Origin: Bradyrhizobium sp. CCBAU 53421
GTDB lineage: Bacteria; Pseudomonadota; Alphaproteobacteria; Rhizobiales; Xanthobacteraceae
DNA: 64,000 nucleotides
Assembly: GCF_015291625.1 (NCBI RefSeq)
Contig: NZ_CP030047.1
Span: 6,634,001 to 6,698,000 of the forward strand
Reading direction: 5' to 3'
Part shown: positions 26,780 through 36,094 of the stretch, one piece after another
How the letters are laid out: each line of letters starts with the position of its first letter
Position numbering within the stretch: position 1 is the first letter of the stretch
Notes under the pieces: generated by a model
What the model was told of the DNA's origin: nothing
What the model saw: only the letters and a program-made list of their open reading frames with translations
Database searches by the model: none
Translations under genes and position numbers: made by a program

Positions 26780-29700
26780 CTACCCGCCGGCCCAGACGTC
26801 AAGCACGTAGCGGTTCCGCGTGCCCATCTCCTCGATCCAGCGCGCGGCAGCATCAGTGTCGACACCGGTGCGCTCGCGATAGATCGACATCAACGTCGCC
26901 TTGACGTCCGGCTCCATCTTGCCGCCGTCGCCGCAGACATAGACGATCGCGCCCTTCTGGATCAGCTCCCAGACCCGATCCTTCTGCGCGGCAACGAGAT
27001 GCTGCACATAGGTCTTCGGGCCATCGGCGCGCGAGAAGGCGGTGAAGAGCTCACCGACGCCGTCGGCCGCGAACGCCTTCAATTCGTCCGCGTAGATAAA
27101 GTCCTGTTCCGGATGGCGGCAGCCGAAGAACAGCATCGCGGGCCCCAGCGTCGCGCCCTGCGCCTTGCGCGCGGCGCGCTCCTGCAGGAAGCCGCGGAAC
27201 GGTGCGAGCCCGGTGCCCGGCCCGATCATGATGATCGGCACGGCATTGTCGTCGGGCAGGCGGAAGCCGGCCTTGGTCTCCTTGATCGTGGCGTGGACGG
27301 TGTCGCCGGCGCGGCGGCGCGCCAGATAGTTCGAGCAGACGCCCTTGTAGATGCCGCGGCCCGAGCTCGCGGGCGCTTCGACCACGCCGACGGTGACGCT
27401 GCAGCGCTGTGCTTCGCCCGCCGGTGACGACGAGATCGAGTAATAGCGCGGCGCCAGCAGCGACAGCATTTCGAGGTAGAGATGAAACGGCAGCTCGCAG
27501 GCCGGATATTCCTCGAGCAGATCGAACACCGATTTGCGCCTGGCCAGCACCTCGGTGCGGTAGCGCCCGGCCGAGGCCTCATCGTCGCCGACATAGGCCA
27601 TCAGCTTCGGCTTGGTCACCGGGCAGCGGGTGTGCTCGGCCATGATCTGGATCTGCTTGCGGGTCGCGACCTGCTGCAGCTCGACGAACTCGGTGAGCAG
27701 CCGCCCGACCGACACCGCGTTGCCGACCGGCAGCTGTGCGCGGCGGCCTTCCGAGACTTGCAGGCGGATCTGGTCGGCAGGCAGGAAGCCGAACCGGCGC
27801 GCAACGGAATCGACCAGGGTCGGATCGTTGCGCGGCACCACGCTGAGATGATCGCCGACGCGATATTTCAGACTGGCCGGCAGCTCGACCTCGATGTGCC
27901 GGGTCGAGCGCTCCGACGGATGGGCGCCGTCCTTGGTTTGCAGCTCGTTGTTGGCGAGCACCTTCATCGGCACCGCGCCGCCCTGCGTCACGATGGTGTT
28001 GACCGCGCCCTGCGCCACGGGCTCGATCGCATAAAGCGGCTCGTCCTCGGCGGTGCGGGTGAAGTTCCAGTCGATGCCGAATTCCTTGGTCGCGACCTTC
28101 GCCGCCTCCGGGAACCATTTCTGGAACTGGCCGTCGAGATCGCTGCGGGCATCGCCCTCGCCGCGCGGATAGACGGCGCGCGCGCCGTGTTTGGTCAGCT
28201 GTTCGTCGATGAACCGCGGTACCGACTGATAGGTCGCGGCCCAATCGCTGTTGCCGCAGCCGAACACCGCATAGCGCACCTTGGCGAAGGCGTCCTTCGG
28301 CAGGTCGTTCTCTAGCCATTTGACGAATTGCGTCGCATTGTCGGGCGCAGCGCCGTTATAGGAGGCGCAGATGATCAGGACGCCGCCCTCTTCCGGCAGC
28401 TTGCCGACATAGTCGTCCAGCGGTCCGAGCCGCGTGGCGAAGCCGTTGATCTCGGAGAGATCGGCCATGCGGGTTGCCAGCTCCTCGGCCGAGCCGAGGT
28501 TGGAGCCGTAAAGCACCAGCATCGGCGTGTTATGGCCGGGGCGCGTGGTCGGCGCGCGCGGTGCCTTCGGCGCGGCCGCAACCGCGCCCGTGCTGCCGGC
28601 GAACGCGCCGCGATCCTTGTCGTCGCGCGGCCGCACCTTGATCCTGAAGCCGTCGGGCTTGACGGTCAGCGTCTCCTTCAGATGCATCTGGTAGCGATGC
28701 ACGTCGAGCAGCTTGAAGCGTTGCAGGATCATCCCGATCGCCAGCGCCGCCTCGTGCATGGCAAAGCCGCGGCCGATGCAGGCGCGCTGGCCGTTGCCGA
28801 ACGGCTTCCAGGCATTGATCGGGCGCTTCGCCTCCGCCTCGCGGCTGAAATTCTCCGGATCGAACACGTCGGGGTTCGGGCCCCAGACCGAGGGATCGCG
28901 GTGCAGCGCCATCACCAGGATGGTGATGAAGGTGTTCTTCTTCAGCTTGTACTTGCCGCCGATCGTCTCGTCGCCCAGCGGCGCGATGCCGTAGGCCGGC
29001 GCCGGCGGCCACAGCCGCAGCGCCTCCTTCAGGCATTGGGTGATGTAGGTGAGCTGGGTGACCTGCTGATAGGTCGGCCGCGCATCGATATCGGGTCCAA
29101 GGACGCGGTCGACCTCCTCATAGGCCTTCTTCAGCACCTCGGGATGCTTCAGCAGCGCGTAGATCGTGCACGACAGCAGGCCGGAGGTGGTCTCGTGGCC
29201 GGCGATCAGGAAGGTGTTGATCTGGTAGCGGATGTTGACGTCGTCGAGCTGCTCGCCGGTGGCGCGGTCGACGCCGGTCATCATCGCGGCCAGCATGTCC
29301 TTCTTGTCGTCGGTCGCGGCGGTGTTGCCGCGCCGCTCGGCGATGATCTCGTCGACCATCTTGTTCATGAAGGCGACGTCGTCGGCGAGCGTCTTGCGCC
29401 GCTTCTGCATCCATAGACCCTCGAGCGGCAGGCCGCGGGTCATCATGATCGTCTCGAGCGAGCGTACCAGCGATTCCACGAAGGGATGGTAGTCGCGGCG
29501 GTAGAATGAATTGAAGCGATAGTCGAAGCCGCACAGCCCGATGGTGTCGAGGGTCAGCGCCGTCATGTCGTGGACGACCTCGATCTCCTCGTCGGCGTTG
29601 AGGCGCTCCCATTTCTTGACCAGCTGCTCGGCGATATCGACCATGCTCGGGTGATACGACTGCATGGCGCGGTTGCCGAACGGCTGCATCAGGATGTTGT

Positions 29701-30013
29701 GCGCCTTGCTCCAGTTCGGCTCCTTGGTGTCGGCGGTGAACAGCCCGTCGCCGCCGACCGCGCGCACCCGGCGCAGCGAGCCGCGCACCGCCTTGTCAAA
29801 GCGCTTCTCGTCGGAGAGCTCGTCGACCAGGTCGTGACCGGACACGATCACGAGCGGCGCGCCCATCATGTCGAGCCAGAAGATCGGCCCGAGCTCCTTG
29901 GAGAGCTTTACCAGGTGCTGCACCGGCGCGGCCGAATCCAGCGACAGCATGTTGCCGACCACCGGCTTCGTCGGCGGATGCGGGATCGGACTCAGTCTGT
30001 TACCGGATGCCAT
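26780..30013 (-). CDS. CYP102-type self-sufficient cytochrome P450/NADPH-P450 reductase
   Basis: A 1077-residue fusion like P450 BM3. The haem domain has the I-helix AGHETTS (271-277), ExxR at 330-333 and FGNGQRACIGRG (405-416) with haem ligand Cys412. A linker of about 30 residues leads to the FMN domain (LVLYGSNLGSAEE, from 499). The FAD and NADPH domains follow, with YYSISSSPAG and GPGTGLAPFRGFLQERAA, ending RYVLDVWAGG. Such enzymes hydroxylate or epoxidise long-chain fatty acids. It heads a unit with an epoxide hydrolase and a wax ester synthase. Confidence 0.96.
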   Translation of the reverse strand: MASGNRLSPIPHPPTKPVVGNMLSLDSAAPVQHLVKLSKELGPIFWLDMMGAPLVIVSGHDLVDELSDEKRFDKAVRGSLRRVRAVGGDGLFTADTKEPNWSKAHNILMQPFGNRAMQSYHPSMVDIAEQLVKKWERLNADEEIEVVHDMTALTLDTIGLCGFDYRFNSFYRRDYHPFVESLVRSLETIMMTRGLPLEGLWMQKRRKTLADDVAFMNKMVDEIIAERRGNTAATDDKKDMLAAMMTGVDRATGEQLDDVNIRYQINTFLIAGHETTSGLLSCTIYALLKHPEVLKKAYEEVDRVLGPDIDARPTYQQVTQLTYITQCLKEALRLWPPAPAYGIAPLGDETIGGKYKLKKNTFITILVMALHRDPSVWGPNPDVFDPENFSREAEAKRPINAWKPFGNGQRACIGRGFAMHEAALAIGMILQRFKLLDVHRYQMHLKETLTVKPDGFRIKVRPRDDKDRGAFAGSTGAVAAAPKAPRAPTTRPGHNTPMLVLYGSNLGSAEELATRMADLSEINGFATRLGPLDDYVGKLPEEGGVLIICASYNGAAPDNATQFVKWLENDLPKDAFAKVRYAVFGCGNSDWAATYQSVPRFIDEQLTKHGARAVYPRGEGDARSDLDGQFQKWFPEAAKVATKEFGIDWNFTRTAEDEPLYAIEPVAQGAVNTIVTQGGAVPMKVLANNELQTKDGAHPSERSTRHIEVELPASLKYRVGDHLSVVPRNDPTLVDSVARRFGFLPADQIRLQVSEGRRAQLPVGNAVSVGRLLTEFVELQQVATRKQIQIMAEHTRCPVTKPKLMAYVGDDEASAGRYRTEVLARRKSVFDLLEEYPACELPFHLYLEMLSLLAPRYYSISSSPAGEAQRCSVTVGVVEAPASSGRGIYKGVCSNYLARRRAGDTVHATIKETKAGFRLPDDNAVPIIMIGPGTGLAPFRGFLQERAARKAQGATLGPAMLFFGCRHPEQDFIYADELKAFAADGVGELFTAFSRADGPKTYVQHLVAAQKDRVWELIQKGAIVYVCGDGGKMEPDVKATLMSIYRERTGVDTDAAARWIEEMGTRNRYVLDVWAGG

Positions 30014-30082
30014 TGTCGAAGTGCCCCCTTATTGTGCCCCGTCATCCTGAGAGGATGTGAGGCTATATTCCTTTCCACCGCT

Positions 30083-30184
30083 GTCATCGCCCGGCTTGAC
30101 CGGGCGATCCAGTACGCCGCGGCCTCTCGGCTCAAGCACCGCGGTCTCTGGGATACTGGATCACCCGCATGCGCGGGTGATGAC
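30083..30184. repeat. dispersed palindromic repeat upstream of CYP102
   Basis: Arms GTCATCGCCCGGCTTGACCG and CCGCATGCGCGGGTGATGAC, inner GGGCGATCCAGTA / TACTGGATCACCC. It and the following copy fill the 299-bp gap between the P450 and epoxide hydrolase genes. The two repeats could uncouple expression of the genes. Confidence 0.8.
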
Positions 30185-30207
30185 ACTGAGCAAGCTAGGT
30201 AGTCACC

Positions 30208-30311
30208 CGTCATCCTGAGCAGCGCGTAGCGCGTCTCGAAGGATGGCCGCTTGCTCCAGTCCCTCTCATCCTTCGAGGCGCGCCGAAGCCGGCGCGCACC
30301 TCAGGATGACG
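30208..30311. repeat. dispersed palindromic repeat, CGTCATCCTGAG family
   Basis: Arms CGTCATCCTGAGCAGCGCG and GCACCTCAGGATGACG with inner CTCGAAGGATGG / CATCCTTCGAGG. It ends 1 bp from the start of the preceding repeat family gap and 2 bp upstream of the epoxide hydrolase stop codon. Confidence 0.85.
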
Positions 30312-30312
30312 G

Positions 30313-31308
30313 CTATCCGAACCGTTTCTTACGCCACTCGATCAGCTTGGCGCTGACCTCGTCCGGCTTTTCCTGCTGCGTCCAATGGCCGCTGTCGCGG
30401 ACCAGGTGTTTTTCGAGGTCCGGCACCAGCTTCTCCATGCCGTCGGCGGCCGAGGGCGGCAGCACCGCGTCGTTCTCGGCCATGATCATCAGCGACGGCA
30501 CCCGCACATGATGGTCGAGCCCGGCCGAGCGCTCCCAGTTGCGGGTGAAGTTGCGATACCAGTTGATGCCGCCGGTGAAGCCGGTCTTGCTGAAGGTGTC
30601 GACGAACACCTTCTTCTCCTCGGCCGACAGGATCGGCGTCCGCGGATCGTGCCTGGCGTCGTAGTTCGCGATCATCTGCGGGAACGCCAGGTTCAGCCGC
30701 GCCGAGGCGCCGACGCCGGCGATCGGCTGCTCCTCAGGTGCGCCCGGCGGGCGGGCCACCGGCTTGCGCATGAAGGCATCGAAAGTCTGCTCGACCCGGC
30801 CGCCGAAGATCCGGTCGGGCTCGCGCGCCGGATCCTGGAACTGGACGATGTACATCTGGTCGCCGAAGCGCTGGCGGAACAGCGCGATCGGGTCCATCGG
30901 CGCACGGTCCCAATGCGGCGTGTTGACGCCGACGACGCCGGCGACCCGCTGATGATGCCTGAGTGGCATCTGCCAGACGACAAAGCCGCCCCAGTCGTGG
31001 CCGACGAAGATTGCCTTGTCGATCTTGAGATGGTCGAGCAGGCCGACCAGATCGCCGGTCAGGTGCTCCATGTCGTAGGCTTCGACCGGCTCCGGCCGGT
31101 CGGTCGCGCCATAGCCGCGCTGATCCGGTGCAATCACCCGGATGCCGGCCTCGCCCAGCGCCTTGATCTGATGGCGCCAGGAAAACGCCAGTTCAGGCCA
31201 GCCGTGGCACAGCACCACGGGCGGCGTGTCGGTCTTGGGGCCTGCTTCGTAAAACCCCATGCGGATGCCGTTCGTCTCGGCGAACTGCAGCGGTGGCATA
31301 TCGATCAT
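30313..31308 (-). CDS. epoxide hydrolase-like alpha/beta hydrolase
   Basis: A 331-residue soluble epoxide hydrolase family member. HGWPE at 35-39 forms the oxyanion hole, GHDWGG (103-108) carries the nucleophile Asp105, and DSGHWTQQE has the catalytic histidine. A tyrosine that could activate the epoxide lies in GGINWYRNF. It would open epoxides to diols, a natural partner for the P450 upstream. It starts 12 bp after the wax ester synthase gene. Confidence 0.9.
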   Translation of the reverse strand: MIDMPPLQFAETNGIRMGFYEAGPKTDTPPVVLCHGWPELAFSWRHQIKALGEAGIRVIAPDQRGYGATDRPEPVEAYDMEHLTGDLVGLLDHLKIDKAIFVGHDWGGFVVWQMPLRHHQRVAGVVGVNTPHWDRAPMDPIALFRQRFGDQMYIVQFQDPAREPDRIFGGRVEQTFDAFMRKPVARPPGAPEEQPIAGVGASARLNLAFPQMIANYDARHDPRTPILSAEEKKVFVDTFSKTGFTGGINWYRNFTRNWERSAGLDHHVRVPSLMIMAENDAVLPPSAADGMEKLVPDLEKHLVRDSGHWTQQEKPDEVSAKLIEWRKKRFG

Positions 31309-31320
31309 GGACAGGACTTC

Positions 31321-32871
31321 CTATTCGGCCGCGCCCTTGATGTCGGCTGGCGGAGGCGCGAACGCCGCCTCGAGTGCATCGAATTCGAGCGGCAGCATGT
31401 CGCACATCACCTGCACGTGCGGAATGATGTTGGCACCGACGATGAAACCGAAATCGAGCTGGTCGCGGTAGCTCTGCACGGTGATGTTGAGCGCGATGCC
31501 GTGGGTCGAGATCGAGACCGGGAAGATGTGCAACAGCTCCGCGCCCGCCGCATACAGCGTCTGCCGCGGTCCCGGCACGTTCGACACCGTGATGTTGGTC
31601 GCCGGCGGCAGCACGTTGGACAGGTCGGAGCGGCTGTAGAGCAGCGCCATGATCTGCACCAGGATCGGTGCGCCCAAGAGCGAGATGTTGGACACCTGCG
31701 GCACCAGGGCGCGCAGCGGATGCGACATCTCCTTGGACTTGGTCGATTGCGCGATGATGGTTTCAAGCCGCTTCTTCGGATCCTCGATGTCGGTCGCGAT
31801 CGAGCAGATCATGCCGAACACCTGGTTGTTGGATTCGGCGTTGCCCTCCTCGCGCAGCGAGATCGGCACACCGGCCGTCAGCGACTTGTTCGGCAGCGCA
31901 CCCTGGCTGATCAGATAGCGCCGCACCACGCCGGAGGCGAGCGCCAGCACGACGTCGTTGAGCTTGCCGCCCGATGCCTTCGCCAGCGCCTTGGCGCGCG
32001 ACAGCGAGATCGAGGTGCCGGCAAAGCTGCGCTCCGACGAGATCGCCTTGTTGAGGATGGTCGGCGGCGAGGACATCGCCTGCAGGCTCTCGCGCGACCT
32101 CGGATCGGCGACCTTGGCGACCACGTCGGAGAGGCTCTTGAGCACGGTCGGCATCGATCCGGCAAATTTCACCGCGCTCTCGATCTGGAACATGGCGTTG
32201 TCGAACAGGATCGAGCCGAGGTCGCTCTTGCCGGAGCGCGGCAGCTCCAGGCTCTTCTGCGCGGCGACGGCCGCCTCGAACGGCTGGGTCCAGAGCTGCT
32301 GATAGGCATCGATCAGATTGGCCGCGATGTCGCGCGGCTCCGGCGCCACCTTCTTGGCGCCCGGCGGATCGATCTGCCGCGGCACCGGCGTCAGGTCGTA
32401 GATCATGCTGGTCAGCGCCGCGCCGGCGCCGCCGTCGATGCAGGCGTGGTGCATCTTGGAATAGAGCCCGATCTCGTTGTCCTTCATGCCCTCGAACACG
32501 TAGAATTCCCAGAGCGGGCGGGCGCGGTTCAACAGCTTGGCGTGCATCCAGCCGACAATGCGCTCCAGCGTCGCGCGATCGTGCGGCGCGGGCAGGCTGG
32601 CGCGGAAGATGTGGCGGTCGATGTCGAACTGGTCGTCCTCGATCCAGGACGGGTGATCGATGTCGAGCGGCGCCTTCTGCAGGCGCGCCTTGAGGATCGG
32701 CGCGATGTGCAGCCGCGAGGCGATCATCGCCTTGAACTCCTCGAAGAAGTCGCCCTTGTAGCCGTCGGGCAGCCGGAAGATCGCCATGCTGCCGACATGC
32801 ATCGGCATTTCCGGCGTTTCCAGATACAAAAACGATGCGTCCAGCGAGGACAGCTTCTTGGCGTCGCTCAT
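31321..32871 (-). CDS. wax ester synthase/acyl-CoA:diacylglycerol acyltransferase
   Basis: A 516-residue bifunctional WS/DGAT. The catalytic motif HHACIDG lies at residues 141-147, the N terminus reads DASFLYLETPEMPMHVGSM, and the C-terminal block contains NVPGPRQTLYAAGAELLHIFPVS, which includes the conserved PGP segment. It joins acyl-CoA to fatty alcohols or diacylglycerol to make neutral storage lipid. In the middle of a set with P450, epoxide hydrolase and lipase-like hydrolase. Confidence 0.94.
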   Translation of the reverse strand: MSDAKKLSSLDASFLYLETPEMPMHVGSMAIFRLPDGYKGDFFEEFKAMIASRLHIAPILKARLQKAPLDIDHPSWIEDDQFDIDRHIFRASLPAPHDRATLERIVGWMHAKLLNRARPLWEFYVFEGMKDNEIGLYSKMHHACIDGGAGAALTSMIYDLTPVPRQIDPPGAKKVAPEPRDIAANLIDAYQQLWTQPFEAAVAAQKSLELPRSGKSDLGSILFDNAMFQIESAVKFAGSMPTVLKSLSDVVAKVADPRSRESLQAMSSPPTILNKAISSERSFAGTSISLSRAKALAKASGGKLNDVVLALASGVVRRYLISQGALPNKSLTAGVPISLREEGNAESNNQVFGMICSIATDIEDPKKRLETIIAQSTKSKEMSHPLRALVPQVSNISLLGAPILVQIMALLYSRSDLSNVLPPATNITVSNVPGPRQTLYAAGAELLHIFPVSISTHGIALNITVQSYRDQLDFGFIVGANIIPHVQVMCDMLPLEFDALEAAFAPPPADIKGAAE

Positions 32872-32929
32872 GATCTCCTCCCGAGAGCCTACTCACGCGG
32901 GCGCCTTGGCGGCGCTTCTCGTCGTCTGG

Positions 32930-33721
32930 TTAGGATAGTGCCTGTTCTGCCGGCCCATAGGCAATGCCAAAGGGGCCCGAGCGGTCAAAATGCCGGAACT
33001 CGCCTTCCAGCTGCGCCAGCCGGTCCGCGATCGCCCACAGCGCTGCGGGGTTGACGCCGAGGCCGAGATGGCTGGCGAAATGCACCTCGATGTTCTCGGC
33101 GGTCGCCGACGGCCGTACCCGCGAGGTCCGCCAGTTCACGATGCCGTCGGTGCGGGAATAGATCGAGGTTGCCGGCACCGGCATGTCGCCGGCGATCGCC
33201 GCGCGAATCTCGGGGATATCGTCCACCGCCTCGCCGGACAACAGCTCGTACAGCCGGGTCGCGTTGGTGGCGCGGATGTCGTCGGCGAACGGGCTGCCCA
33301 GCGTGATGATCGAGCGCACCAGCTCCGGCATCTGCGACGCCAGGTCGCGCGCATAGACGCCGCCGAGGCTCCAGCCGATGATCGAGACCTTGCGCCCCGA
33401 CGCCTCATGGACCCGCTTCAGCAGGTCGCGCAGCGCAGCCCGCCTGCTGGAGATCCCGCCGAAATTGCGGCCCATGTTCCAGGCGTAGGCGTCATAGCCG
33501 AGCTCTTTCAGATAGCGCCGCATCGGCGCCATCGAAAGGTCGCTGGCGAGGAAGCCGGGCAGCGCCAGCACCGGATGACCGTCGCCCTTCGGCGCCTGCA
33601 TCAGCAGCGGCGACAGCAGCAGGCTCGAATTCAGCTCGAGCACGCCGCGTGCTTCCGCCAGCATCAGGAACAGGCTGGGCGGGCGCAACCGGCGTTCGGT
33701 CCCATCAATGCTCCTGTCCAT
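32930..33721 (-). CDS. alpha/beta hydrolase, lipase-like
   Basis: A 263-residue hydrolase with the nucleophile elbow GWSLGG in IIGWSLGGVYARDLASQMP, GHPVLALPGFLASDLS near the N terminus, and a histidine in SHLGLGVNPAAL. It is a paralogue of the gene product at 7660-8430, sharing whole blocks. The start ATG at 33721 is 8 bp after the DUF6489 stop. Position next to WS/DGAT suggests action on neutral lipid, which is inference. Confidence 0.87.
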   Translation of the reverse strand: MDRSIDGTERRLRPPSLFLMLAEARGVLELNSSLLLSPLLMQAPKGDGHPVLALPGFLASDLSMAPMRRYLKELGYDAYAWNMGRNFGGISSRRAALRDLLKRVHEASGRKVSIIGWSLGGVYARDLASQMPELVRSIITLGSPFADDIRATNATRLYELLSGEAVDDIPEIRAAIAGDMPVPATSIYSRTDGIVNWRTSRVRPSATAENIEVHFASHLGLGVNPAALWAIADRLAQLEGEFRHFDRSGPFGIAYGPAEQALS

Positions 33722-33729
33722 GTCGGCCA

Positions 33730-33978
33730 CTACTTCTTCTTGCTCGAGCCGCCGAAGCCGGCCATCGCCACGAACATGTCCTGGAAGCGCTCGGCGAGCT
33801 TGGGATCGAAAGTGAACCAACTCTGCATCAGCGATTCCGGCGATATCTTCTCGATGTTCGACAGCATCTGCTGCTGCAGCCTGTCCATCACCGCGTTCTG
33901 CATCGGCGCCACGTCAGGCAGGCCGAAGAACTGTCGCGCTTCAAGGGGCGTGCAATCTATCTCGACGTTGACCTTCAT
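33730..33978 (-). CDS. DUF6489-type small protein
   Basis: An 82-residue protein, MKVNVEIDCTPLEARQFFG at the start and a lysine-rich tail GGSSKKK. It matches a small uncharacterised family that I know only as DUF6489, commonly next to lipid or PHA genes in Rhizobiales. A helical middle (NAVMDRLQQQMLSNIEKI) suggests oligomerisation or surface binding, somewhat like a phasin. It is the first gene of this minus-strand unit. Confidence 0.75.
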   Translation of the reverse strand: MKVNVEIDCTPLEARQFFGLPDVAPMQNAVMDRLQQQMLSNIEKISPESLMQSWFTFDPKLAERFQDMFVAMAGFGGSSKKK

Positions 33979-34392
33979 TTCCGCCTCCTCAAATGCGCCT
34001 TGTCAAATTCGCCTTGGCGCGGCGCAGTATCGCCGGGACCGGGTCGGTCGCGCAAGCGAGCCGTACCCGCCCCGATGTCCAGTCGGCCTCAATCATCCGT
34101 TATGGTCAACCGAACCATTTGGAACGACGGCTCCGAACCGTTTGGCGCGACCGCCATGAACGGGGCTCGCCGGCGATCATTCCGGTGACCGGCAAGCGGC
34201 ACTGCGAAAGTCGAATGTCACGCGCCCGCGCTCGCCGCCTAGTCTCAAATCCCAGTCGTTGCGCCGCACCCGCGCAAACCGATTAACCCTTTGGGAAATC
34301 GCGCTTGCGCGGCCGGTAAACTCTGGCAACATGCATCAATAATACCAGCCGGACAAAGCAGCCGGCGGACAAAAACGGGGACACGGGTTCAC
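33979..34392. other. 414-bp divergent regulatory region
   Basis: No gene is seen here. It separates the DUF6489-led lipid unit (minus) from the first peptide importer (plus). It holds a direct repeat CCGAACCATTTGG (34110-34122) and CCGAACCGTTTGG (34133-34145) with a 23-bp period, possibly a regulator site. No confident -35/-10 pair was found. Confidence 0.5.
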
Positions 34393-35991
34393 ATGTCGGT
34401 ACGTTGGAGTTTGTTTGCGGCGACTGCCGTCGCGCTGGTCGCCCTTGCCTTGCCGGCATCGGCCCAGACGCTGAAATATGCCAATCAGGGTGAGCTGAAG
34501 TCGCTCGATCCGTACACCCTGAAGGAAACCACGACGATCGCGCACCACGCCCACGTCTACGAAGGCCTCACCGCGCGCGACAAGGACCTCAAGATCATTC
34601 CGGCACTGGCGGAAAGCTGGGAAACGCTGAGCCCGACCAAATGGCGCTTCCACCTGCGCAAGGGCGTGAAATTCCACAATGGCGATCCCTTCACCGCCGA
34701 TGACGTGCTGTTCTCCGCCGACCGCGTCCGCGCCAAGGGCTCCAATTTCCTCAGCAACGTCCCGGCCGACGCCAAGTTCACCAAGGTCGACGACTACACC
34801 GTCGACGTGACGCTGGATTCGCCCAATCCCATCCTGACCTCGCAATGGGATAGCTGGTACATCATGGACAAGAAGTGGTGCGAGGAGAACAACTCCGTCG
34901 CACCGACGCCGGCCTCCGCAACCACGCCGAGCTACGCGGCGCTGCACGAGAACGGCACCGGTCCGTTCACGATCGAGAGCCATCAGCCCGGCGTGAAGAC
35001 CGTGTTCAAGGCGTTTCCGGGCTATTGGCGCAAGCCCGAGCATAATCTCAAGGAGATCATCTTCACCCCGATCGGCTCCGACGCCACCCGCGTCGCCGCG
35101 TTGCTCTCGGGTGAGGTCGACGTCATCGAACCGGTTCCGCTGCAGGACATCCAGCGCGTCAATTCCAGCGGCGTCGCCACCGTGATGACCGCACCCGAGA
35201 TCCGCACCATCTTCATCGGCATGGATATGGCGCGCGACGAGCTGCTGTATTCCAACGTCAAGGGCAAGAATCCGTTCAAGGACATCAAGGTCCGCGAAGC
35301 CTTCTACAAGACGATCGACGTCGACCTGATCAAGACCCGCGTGATGCGCGGCATGTCGACGCCCTCGACGCTGATGATCGCCCCCGAGCTCTATCCGCTG
35401 TCCAAGGAGTTCACCCGGCCGAAACTCGATCCGGATGGTGCCAAGAAGCTCTTGGCCGAGGCCGGTTATCCGAACGGCTTCGAAGTCACGATGGATTGCC
35501 CGAACGACCGCTACGTCAACGACGCCGCGATCTGCCAGGCGGTGGTCGGCATGCTGGCGCGCATCGGTGTCAAGGTGAACCTCCTGGCGCAGCCGAAAGC
35601 GCAGTATTTCGGCAAGGTGCTGAAGCCCGGCGGCTACCAGACCTCGTTCTTCATGTTGGGCTGGACGCCCGCGACTTCAGACTCGCACAACGTGCTGCAC
35701 GATATCCTCGGCTGCCGCGACGATCCGAAGGATTCGACCCGGGGCGAGGCCAATCTCGGCGGCTATTGCAACAAGGAGGTCGACGCGCTCACCGACAAGG
35801 TGCTGGTCGAGAGCGACACCGCCAAGCGCGACCAGTTGATCAAGCAGGCGTACGACATCGTCATCAAGGATTACGGCTACATTCCGCTGCATCAGCAGCC
35901 GCTGGTGTGGGGCGTGTCGAAAAAGGTCAAGCTGACCCAGCGCGCGGACAACCAGGTGCTCCTGTATTGGGCGACCAAGCAGGGTGAATAG
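34393..35991 (+). CDS. peptide-type ABC transporter substrate-binding protein (family 5)
   Basis: A 532-residue periplasmic binding protein. The signal peptide covers about residues 1-23 (SLFAATAVALVALALPASA before QTLKYANQGE). The SBP family 5 pattern follows: LKSLDPYTLKE, PTKWRFHLRKGVKFHNGDPFTADDVLFS. Ligands in this family include di- and oligopeptides, opines and nickel chelates, so the substrate is open. It is the first gene of importer 1. A strong hairpin follows its stop. Confidence 0.9.
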   Translation: MSVRWSLFAATAVALVALALPASAQTLKYANQGELKSLDPYTLKETTTIAHHAHVYEGLTARDKDLKIIPALAESWETLSPTKWRFHLRKGVKFHNGDPFTADDVLFSADRVRAKGSNFLSNVPADAKFTKVDDYTVDVTLDSPNPILTSQWDSWYIMDKKWCEENNSVAPTPASATTPSYAALHENGTGPFTIESHQPGVKTVFKAFPGYWRKPEHNLKEIIFTPIGSDATRVAALLSGEVDVIEPVPLQDIQRVNSSGVATVMTAPEIRTIFIGMDMARDELLYSNVKGKNPFKDIKVREAFYKTIDVDLIKTRVMRGMSTPSTLMIAPELYPLSKEFTRPKLDPDGAKKLLAEAGYPNGFEVTMDCPNDRYVNDAAICQAVVGMLARIGVKVNLLAQPKAQYFGKVLKPGGYQTSFFMLGWTPATSDSHNVLHDILGCRDDPKDSTRGEANLGGYCNKEVDALTDKVLVESDTAKRDQLIKQAYDIVIKDYGYIPLHQQPLVWGVSKKVKLTQRADNQVLLYWATKQGE

Positions 35992-36007
35992 TGGCTCCAG
36001 CGAATTG

Positions 36008-36035
36008 GGTCCCGGAAGCGCAGGCTTCCGGGACC
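36008..36035 (+). terminator. strong hairpin between binding-protein and permease genes
   Basis: A perfect 12-bp stem, GGTCCCGGAAGC / GCTTCCGGGACC, with a GCAG loop, lies 16 bp after the binding-protein stop and is followed by TCGCGTTTT. It probably ends or protects part of the message so that the binding protein is made in excess over the permeases. Confidence 0.65.
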
Positions 36036-36094
36036 TCGCGTTTTCCGGTCGCGCAAAGCCGCGCGCCAGATGTCAAAAGCAGTGAAAGGTAGAG

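Noticed and set aside
30385..33054. 889-residue plus-strand reading frame
   Set aside because: It is antisense to the epoxide hydrolase and WS/DGAT genes, both with intact catalytic motifs.
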